From the IMG/VR virus record IMGVR_UViG_3300025450_000002, positions 1 to 64,000 of that record: a DNA stretch of 64,000 bases. One strand, given 5' to 3'. A model generated the notes under the pieces. The model did not search any database. It was not told the origin of the DNA and saw only the letters and a list, made by a program, of their open reading frames with translations. Source of the stretch: a virus. This document shows positions 58,553 through 64,000 of the stretch, piece after piece. Both the position numbers and the translations under genes were made by a program. Position 1 is the first letter of the stretch, and each line of letters begins with the position of its first letter.

Positions 58553-58978
58553 TTATGATCCTGAAATTTCCATAAGAATAAATGAACAAGTTTGGTTGTT
58601 GTAGGGTACATATATAGTGGAACCCGAACCTAAAACTTGAACTGTATATGTTAGTGCGCTTGTTGTTGCTGGCGAATCAAGATATACCGGTGTTTCATAA
58701 ACAATAGTATTGCCAGCTGAGTTATATATTGTGTAGGTACTTTGAGTATAAACAGCACTTCCATTTCTAACAATTTGAAAACTTCCACCACCAGCCGCAG
58801 CGTAATATACAGAAAAACTAGGCATTACTAAAATTTTACTTGTTGTTGAAAACGGAGTAATTGAAGCAGTAATATTTGTGTTTACAAATGTTGTTGATGA
58901 TGTTGAAAGTGTAGTAGAGCTAGTTGACTGAACAACTTGTAATACTGTTTGTCCACTGCCGTATAAAGATACTGACAT
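58553..58978 (-). CDS. fibre-tip-like structural protein (141 aa)
   Basis: Thr/Ser-rich beta protein (QSTSSTTLSTSSTTFVNTNI; GSFQIVRNGSAVYTQ), ending YNNQTCSFILMEISGS. This C-terminal pattern 'tCSFILMEI' recurs in distal fibre modules of other phages. Short gene in a row of similar tip modules, suggesting exchangeable receptor-binding tips. Confidence 0.6.
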   Translation of the reverse strand: MSVSLYGSGQTVLQVVQSTSSTTLSTSSTTFVNTNITASITPFSTTSKILVMPSFSVYYAAAGGGSFQIVRNGSAVYTQSTYTIYNSAGNTIVYETPVYLDSPATTSALTYTVQVLGSGSTIYVPYNNQTCSFILMEISGS

Positions 58979-58988
58979 AGCCTACTCC

Positions 58989-59414
58989 TTAAGCGTTAGC
59001 CGTAATTGCAGATTGAACAGGGGTAATAGCGTCTAATAACTGTTGAGTTGTTGTAGCAGAAGAAATAGCAGTACGAGCAGTTGTAAGTAATGCCAACCAA
59101 TCTGCGTCTGATAACTTGTTTTCTATACCAATACCCGCATTTGTTGTGCGGTGTGTTACTTCTGCCTTCGCCATACCATTTAACATAGTGTTAGCAAATG
59201 TTTTAGCCTTATCAAGATTAACAGTTACAGTTGAACCTGACATTTCCCAAGCATCAAAGAACTTAGCATCGGAACCTTGTGGGAGTGTGTCAGAATCAAC
59301 AATGATTGAACCTGCTGGAGTATCTTTTGTTTTAACTGCATCAATAGGTAACTCGCCTGTAGGAACGGTAACTGAAACTCCACCGTTGTCGTTTGTGTAA
59401 ATAATTACTTGCAT
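58989..59414 (-). CDS. tail fibre assembly-region protein (141 aa)
   Basis: MQVIIYTNDNGGVSVTVPTG, PIDAVKTKDTPAGSIIVDSD, then helical half with AFANTMLNGMAKAEVTHR-like sequence. The 'IIYTNDNGG...P' opening is common in small proteins next to fibre genes. Function unknown. Confidence 0.6.
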   Translation of the reverse strand: MQVIIYTNDNGGVSVTVPTGELPIDAVKTKDTPAGSIIVDSDTLPQGSDAKFFDAWEMSGSTVTVNLDKAKTFANTMLNGMAKAEVTHRTTNAGIGIENKLSDADWLALLTTARTAISSATTTQQLLDAITPVQSAITANA

Positions 59415-59433
59415 TTAAATCTCCTTTAAAAAA

Positions 59434-59799
59434 TTAATTGCTAAAAATTGTAACACTTCCTCTATCCACATTAGTTGCAACAATAGAAGTATTAATATAA
59501 GCTACTTGAACTTGTGATGCGGTGGGAGTAAACGTATTATTGTCTAATGTACCAACATATGATGAATTATCAGCACCACTTATTTGTGTAACATAATTAG
59601 CAGTAGGCATTGCAGTTGTAAAACTAATTAAATATCTTCCTGAGCTTGGATTGGTGATGCTTGAAACATTATAAGAAGAAAGAACGCTAGTTCCATTATG
59701 CACAATCCATGCTTTAGCACAGCCACTTATTACGTTGGTAGTTGAGGTGCTTGCACCAGCACCGTTTTGAATTGTATCTGAGACGATTGTTCCTGCCAT
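59434..59799 (-). CDS. fibre-tip paralogue 1 (121 aa)
   Basis: MAGTIVSDTIQNGAGA, CAKAWIVHNGTSVLSSYNVS, SSGRYLISFTTAMPTANYVT. Same layout as the 130-aa neighbour: MAGT[IL]V.DT, [CI]AKAW...NGT, [YN]..[F]TTAMP.ANY. A pair of paralogous receptor-binding tip candidates. Confidence 0.65.
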   Translation of the reverse strand: MAGTIVSDTIQNGAGASTSTTNVISGCAKAWIVHNGTSVLSSYNVSSITNPSSGRYLISFTTAMPTANYVTQISGADNSSYVGTLDNNTFTPTASQVQVAYINTSIVATNVDRGSVTIFSN

Positions 59800-59812
59800 G
59801 ATTTATCCTTTA

Positions 59813-60205
59813 TTAAGCGTGTATTGCAACGTAGTATTCTGCTGGATCGTAAAAATTATTTGTATATGAAACATAAGCAACACTTAATTGAGTAGTACTT
59901 TTTAATCCTGAAGCGCCAACAGTTCCACTACCATATATTTGTGCAAAGACTGCTCCATTCGCTGAACCATACATAGGGCAAGCCACAACTGGAGCGTAGT
60001 TAGCATTGGGCATTGCTGTTGAGAAATTAACAGTATAATTTCCTGTGCTATTACGAGTTACAGAACTAACATTAAAAGTTGAAACAGTTGCTCCTGTTGT
60101 CCCATTAAAATATACCCAAGCCTTTGCAATACCACTCATTCCATTATTAGTAGATAGTGGTCCTGAACTTGCGTTTAATGTATCAATTACTAATGTACCT
60201 GCCAT
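59813..60205 (-). CDS. fibre-tip paralogue 2 (130 aa)
   Basis: MAGTLVIDTLNASSGPLSTN, GIAKAWVYFNGTTGATVSTF, GNYTVNFSTAMPNANYAPVV. Paralogue of the 121-aa protein; about 40 percent identity by eye over the aligned core. Probable fibre tip. Confidence 0.65.
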   Translation of the reverse strand: MAGTLVIDTLNASSGPLSTNNGMSGIAKAWVYFNGTTGATVSTFNVSSVTRNSTGNYTVNFSTAMPNANYAPVVACPMYGSANGAVFAQIYGSGTVGASGLKSTTQLSVAYVSYTNNFYDPAEYYVAIHA

Positions 60206-60214
60206 AATTTTTCC

Positions 60215-62059
60215 TTAGTTAATTACCCAACGTGAACCGTCTGGGATGGTTACTATTACACCGTCTGCTACTGTTATAGGTCCTGCTGATTCACCATTAT
60301 TACCTGATGTCATTGTATAGTTACTTGTGATGGTTTGTCCATTTTCATAGACACATCCATTAGCTAATGGAGTTGCTCCAGTAATCCAAGAAAAAGCTGA
60401 GCCGTTATAGTATAAAACTGTATTAGCTGACGGAGCAGCAATAAACCCTGTAGCATTTACTCCTGTTTGGTAAGGTATTTGTTTAGCTGCACCACCAGCT
60501 ATATTTATTGAATAAGTAGCGTTTGTTGCATTTGTTGAGTTAGTAGCTGATCCTGCTGTTGTAGCAAAACTTACACTCTGTGAACCGATATTTGAAGATG
60601 TAATAAATGATCCACCAGATTGTGGGTTTGTTGCAGTTGTAGCATTTCCTGTAGTATTTTGGTTTAGTGTAGCAATATATGCGGGTTGGATTACTGAACC
60701 CTGCCAAGTACCAGTACTAATTGTTCCAAGAGTGGTTATATTTGTTGAACCAGCAAGTGGTGAAGCACCAATAGTATTATAAGAAATAGTTACGTTTGCA
60801 CTGTTGTTAAATGCTGTTCCTGAAGAAGCTCCTGAACCACTACTATTAAAAGTTGCCGAATATGTTGTGCTTGAACTACCAGCAGCCGCCCAAGAAAAAG
60901 ATGATCCATTCCAAGACAAATAAGTAACACCTGTAGTCGGTGCAGTAATAAATGATGTTGTTCCAGCGGTTGTTTGGTAAGGTATTTGATTAGATGAACC
61001 ACTAGCTAAATTAGTTGATGTTGTAGCAGTTGTTGCACTTCCTACAGATAAGGTTGATTGAGCTACATATTGTGGAGCACTTGCCCCAGCAGTAAGAACG
61101 TAGTTAGTTGTACCTAAACCTAATGTAGAAGTTGAGCCTGAACCTGTTTGATAGACAATAGAACCTGCAGCTCCGCCAGCAATATTAGTTGCCGTTGTTG
61201 CAGTAGTAGCGGTTGTTGCACTACCTACAGATAAGGTTGATTGGGCTACATATTGAGGTGCAGAAGCACCTGCTGTAAGAACATAATTAGTTGTACCTAA
61301 AGCTAAAAACCCTGTCGTATTAGCGCCTGTTTGGTAAGCTATTTGTCCTGCTGAACCGTTATTTAAGTTAGTTGCTTGTAATGAATTACCTACACTTAAA
61401 GTACCTTGAGAAACATATTGCGGTGCAGTAGATCCAGCAGTAAGAACATAACTAGATGTACCTAAAGCTAAAAATGAAGTATTACCAGAAGAGGTTTGAT
61501 ATGGTATATATCCAGTATTACCATTAGCTATATTAGTTGCTGTCGTAGCACTTGTAGCAGTTGCTGCATTTCCACCAATAGATAAACCTGCTGCTGTTCC
61601 AGTAAGTCCAGTTCCAGCGCCGCTAAATATACTTGCGGTAAATGTTCCAGATGTTGAATTAGAAGCTGGATAAAAATTTGTACCATCACAATAAACAATC
61701 ATTGCAGATGCTGTAGATGTATACGGTATAGATACGGTAGCACCTGTGGTTGCGCCAATGGTAATGGCTACATTGGTTCTATTAATAACTACATAAAGTT
61801 TAGTAACTAGCGGAGCAACAATCTGATTAAATGATCCAGGAGAACCATTAGCAATGATAACCATCTTACGAGCTTCATCACTAGCATAATTAATATTGCT
61901 TAATGTATAGTTATTTGATCCGTTAAAAGTAATGCTTGATACACCAGCAATTGAATCGTCAATTAACTGCATGTTTGTATTTACAGAAGTACCCCAAGTA
62001 CCTGACTGATCCCCAGTGTTTATTTCTTGTAGTAATAGACTAGTTGTAGGTGTAGACAT
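60215..62059 (-). CDS. tail fibre with tandem ~55-aa modules (614 aa)
   Basis: Starts SLLLQEINTGDQSGTWGTSV and NTNMQLIDDSIAGVSSITFN, the virion-attachment unit of many fibres. About six copies of a module: (I)PYQT..G.T.FLALGT..YVLTAG, .APQYV.Q.TLSVG.ATTAT(N). Copies are close enough at DNA level (for example near 61040 and 61220) to recombine. C-terminal tip: GCVYENGQTITSNYTMTSG then IPDGSRWVIN. Trimeric beta-helical shaft presumably. Confidence 0.8.
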   Translation of the reverse strand: MSTPTTSLLLQEINTGDQSGTWGTSVNTNMQLIDDSIAGVSSITFNGSNNYTLSNINYASDEARKMVIIANGSPGSFNQIVAPLVTKLYVVINRTNVAITIGATTGATVSIPYTSTASAMIVYCDGTNFYPASNSTSGTFTASIFSGAGTGLTGTAAGLSIGGNAATATSATTATNIANGNTGYIPYQTSSGNTSFLALGTSSYVLTAGSTAPQYVSQGTLSVGNSLQATNLNNGSAGQIAYQTGANTTGFLALGTTNYVLTAGASAPQYVAQSTLSVGSATTATTATTATNIAGGAAGSIVYQTGSGSTSTLGLGTTNYVLTAGASAPQYVAQSTLSVGSATTATTSTNLASGSSNQIPYQTTAGTTSFITAPTTGVTYLSWNGSSFSWAAAGSSSTTYSATFNSSGSGASSGTAFNNSANVTISYNTIGASPLAGSTNITTLGTISTGTWQGSVIQPAYIATLNQNTTGNATTATNPQSGGSFITSSNIGSQSVSFATTAGSATNSTNATNATYSINIAGGAAKQIPYQTGVNATGFIAAPSANTVLYYNGSAFSWITGATPLANGCVYENGQTITSNYTMTSGNNGESAGPITVADGVIVTIPDGSRWVIN

Positions 62060-62067
62060 ACAAATCC

Positions 62068-63207
62068 TTATTGAGAATCATTAATCAAAGTCCATGCTGT
62101 TGATTGCGTATTGTTAATATTATCCCATGTTACTGTACTACTATTATTAATAGCATTCCATGTTACTGTCTGATCATCATTAATTTTAACCCATCCTGTA
62201 ACAATGTAAAGAGCTAATAAGTTAATATTTTCGGCAATGTTTTCAAGAAAATTAGATTGTTGAGTACTAAAATCCGTTAAAGTTACATTTTCAGAAATAG
62301 TATCTAAAAACTGGGCAGTTATAGACTGTACAGAAGCAACCGCTGAATTCTCAATAATAGATAGTAAATATATAGAAACTATTGTTTCTACGTCTGCCAT
62401 AGTCACAGCTTCAGCGATACTTGTAGAGTATTGAGCTGAGATTGACGAGCTATCGTTTACACCTATATTTTCAGTATCGGACACAGCAAAAGCAGCTTTT
62501 ATTGTTTCAGCATCTGCTAAATTACTATTTTCACTAATTGAATTCAAGAAAGTAGACTGCTGAGTACTAGAATCAGCTACAGTAATATTCTCGGTATCTG
62601 ATACAGCAAACCCAGCTCCAATAGATTCGGTTTCAGCAGATGTAATTGGTTCAGTTCTAGTTTGCAAGAAAGTAGATTGTTGAGTGCTGGAATCGTCTGG
62701 ATTAATGTTTTCAGTATCGCTAACCGCAAACTGAGCAGTAATTGAATCTGTTTCTGCCAAAGTAATGTTTTCAGTATCTGTAAAGTTAAAACTAGAGGCT
62801 TGACTATTAGAGTCAGCAATATTGACGTTCTCTGTATCAGATTCTAAAGCCGCAAAGTATTGAGCACTAAAATCAGCCATAGTTACAGCTTCTGTGTCGC
62901 TTACTGCAAACTGCGCAGCAATACTAGGCGTATCTAATTGCGTTAAGTTTTCTGAGATAGACTCTAAGAATGCAGATATTTGAGTGCTTGAATCCGCTAT
63001 ACCAGTGTTTTCAGTAACACTTCCATACAAGTTTTGTTGTTCTGCATCACCATTGTTCATGGTAATGTTATCGGTAAAACTAAACAAAAAAGCATCTAAC
63101 TGCGTACTAGAATCGGCTAATCCTGAGTTTTCAGTAATGGAAAACGTATATAGGGTTGTACCTAAGCCAGCGTAGGGTGCTTGCGCAAAGGTTGATATAC
63201 CAAACAT
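62068..63207 (-). CDS. repeat fibre/adhesin protein (379 aa)
   Basis: About a dozen units of 23-29 aa of the type 'ENIT.ADSSTQQSTFL' and 'AQFAVSDTENITLAE', in alternation (ADSSTQ / AQFAVSDTE). C-terminus VTGWVKINDDQTVTWNAINN, then DNINNTQSTAWTLINDSQ, three short copies of a '[QS]TVTW..IN[ND]' motif. Shares the tail end with no other local gene. Fibre or tail appendage with repeated acidic beta strands. Confidence 0.7.
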   Translation of the reverse strand: MFGISTFAQAPYAGLGTTLYTFSITENSGLADSSTQLDAFLFSFTDNITMNNGDAEQQNLYGSVTENTGIADSSTQISAFLESISENLTQLDTPSIAAQFAVSDTEAVTMADFSAQYFAALESDTENVNIADSNSQASSFNFTDTENITLAETDSITAQFAVSDTENINPDDSSTQQSTFLQTRTEPITSAETESIGAGFAVSDTENITVADSSTQQSTFLNSISENSNLADAETIKAAFAVSDTENIGVNDSSSISAQYSTSIAEAVTMADVETIVSIYLLSIIENSAVASVQSITAQFLDTISENVTLTDFSTQQSNFLENIAENINLLALYIVTGWVKINDDQTVTWNAINNSSTVTWDNINNTQSTAWTLINDSQ

Positions 63208-63752
63208 TATCTAAACCTCGGACCATTAACCCACATAGTTGCGCTATATCTTACGCCAGATTCAATGGGGATAACTCTATGTTCTAAGAATGATGGAAAT
63301 GCGATAATAGAACCTTTTTCTAAAGGCGCTGTATAGTCTTGATATAACTTAAGTTGAAACTGCCCACCAGTAAATTCGCTTGGATCATTCATTAAACAAA
63401 CTACTGTTATCTTTCTATCTATTGGTCTGCCAGATAAAGGAAACGTATCTACGTGCCAATGGTAATGTTGTTTTGGCCCATATTCTGCATATTGAACAGC
63501 TTCATGTCCTTTAGCATCAAAATCCCAGCCGCATTCTTTATTGGCAATCATGGCAAAGTTATACATCTTTAGACCAAACCAATTATCATCTTCAGCAAAT
63601 GCAACTGTTGTATCTCTACCAACAACATCTAAGCTTTCCCCATCCGGACCCATTGTGGCTTTCTTAGTTTCAATCGCTTTAAATTCTTGGTTAGCCTTAT
63701 TAATCTCTTCTTCAGGTACTCGTCCAAGATACCAAATAGGGAGATGACTCAT
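63207..63752 (-). CDS. 2OG-Fe(II) dioxygenase (prolyl hydroxylase-like)
   Basis: 181 aa. Double-stranded beta-helix with [14 protein letters not shown] giving H100-x-D102, then [19 protein letters not shown] giving H158 and the 2-oxoglutarate-binding Arg168 (10 residues later). PKHD-hydroxylase/P4H-type, as found in many phages. Its start overlaps the stop of a collagen-like fibre gene (ATGA), so prolyl hydroxylation of that protein is a plausible role. The fibre gene at 62068 starts at its last base. Confidence 0.85.
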   Translation of the reverse strand: MSHLPIWYLGRVPEEEINKANQEFKAIETKKATMGPDGESLDVVGRDTTVAFAEDDNWFGLKMYNFAMIANKECGWDFDAKGHEAVQYAEYGPKQHYHWHVDTFPLSGRPIDRKITVVCLMNDPSEFTGGQFQLKLYQDYTAPLEKGSIIAFPSFLEHRVIPIESGVRYSATMWVNGPRFR

Positions 63753-64000
63753 ACAATAACCGCCCTATAACCTGTAGCCACAGTTAAGGTAACGCCCGTG
63801 TTAATTGTCAAAGGTCCAGCTGCCATAGCGTTATAACCTGTAATAGTTAAGTTAGACGATAAAGTATTTGCATTTTGGAAGAATGGTCCAGTAGAAGGTA
63901 ATTGGTTTGGTCCAGCAGGTCCAGTTGGTCCTGTCGGCCCAGTTGGTCCAGTAGGTCCTGGGCTTCCAGTTGGTCCAGTTGGTCCGGGGCTACCTGTAGA
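63749..64000 (-). CDS. collagen-like tail fibre, C-terminal part (enters from the right edge)
   Basis: Open through the edge to TGA 63749-63751. Reading leftward from the edge: Gly-X-Y triplets [33 protein letters not shown], then a globular beta end [20 protein letters not shown] and [20 protein letters not shown]. Collagen-like triple-helix shafts occur in phage fibres. Partial: the N-terminus is outside. Stop overlaps the oxygenase start. Confidence 0.8.
   Translation of the reverse strand, partial: STGSPGPTGPTGSPGPTGPTGPTGPTGPAGPNQLPSTGPFFQNANTLSSNLTITGYNAMAAGPLTINTGVTLTVATGYRAVIV

Noticed and set aside
60900-61600. Regular repeats resembling a CRISPR array
   Set aside because: They are coding modules in frame within the fibre gene, spacing follows the ~165-base protein repeat, and no unique spacers.

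Overview
The window is part of a tailed-phage (Caudoviricetes) genome of podovirus type. Evidence: terminase, an ~850-residue portal, a scaffold-like protein, a gpT-like HK97-fold capsid protein, two short-tail adaptor-like proteins, a gp12/gp10-like nozzle, large ejection-type proteins, a GH108 endolysin with holin candidates, and a family A DNA polymerase with a primase-helicase. The DNA is AT-rich by eye. The gene mix resembles phages known mostly from freshwater and marine metagenomes; the host cannot be read from the sequence, but AAGGAG ribosome sites, sigma70-like promoters and GH108 fit a Gram-negative bacterium. I saw no integrase, RNA polymerase, tRNA or CRISPR array.

Layout. (1) 1-17445, minus strand: TerS, TerL, portal, a 65-aa protein, GroES-like co-chaperonin, scaffold, two head proteins, major capsid, structural proteins, a run of small basic Gly/Lys-rich proteins, adaptor-like proteins and fibre genes; the last fibre runs off the left edge. 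(2) 17446-18089: divergent control region with G-rich tracts, a leftward terminator in the late leader and candidate promoters on both strands. (3) 18090-42594, plus strand: early/replication region of about 46 genes, many unknown. It holds an AT-rich repeat zone (19486-20050, origin candidate), an AAA ATPase / metallopeptidase-VWA cassette, VRR-NUC, HTH-DUF3310, an SPFH-like membrane protein, PolA, a sigma region 4-like protein, a Cas4-like nuclease, an HNH-like protein, an SNF2 helicase, a Cys-rich DNA-metabolism candidate and an AEP primase-DUF927 helicase. (4) 42591-64000, minus strand: a 2248-aa polyvalent ejection protein, two further virion or ejection proteins, cupin, nozzle, lysis cassette, fibres, a 2OG-Fe(II) oxygenase and a collagen-like fibre entering from the right edge.

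Both ends of the window lie inside leftward fibre genes. If the genome is circular or circularly permuted, regions 1 and 4 would form one ~39 kb late unit, diverging from the early unit near 17.5-18.0 kb and converging with it at 42.59 kb, where the two stop codons overlap. Early genes replicate and process DNA using host RNA polymerase; late genes build the head (with a phage co-chaperonin), tail, ejection proteins and lysis set.

Most notable: an undescribed dispersed 18-bp inverted repeat, TTCCAC-N6-GTGGAA, in about ten copies confined to 18.7-32.1 kb; an extended ribosome-site consensus AAGGAGAAGT before many early genes; a Gly-Gly motif family shared by small basic and ejection proteins; and a 2OG oxygenase translationally coupled to a collagen-like fibre gene.
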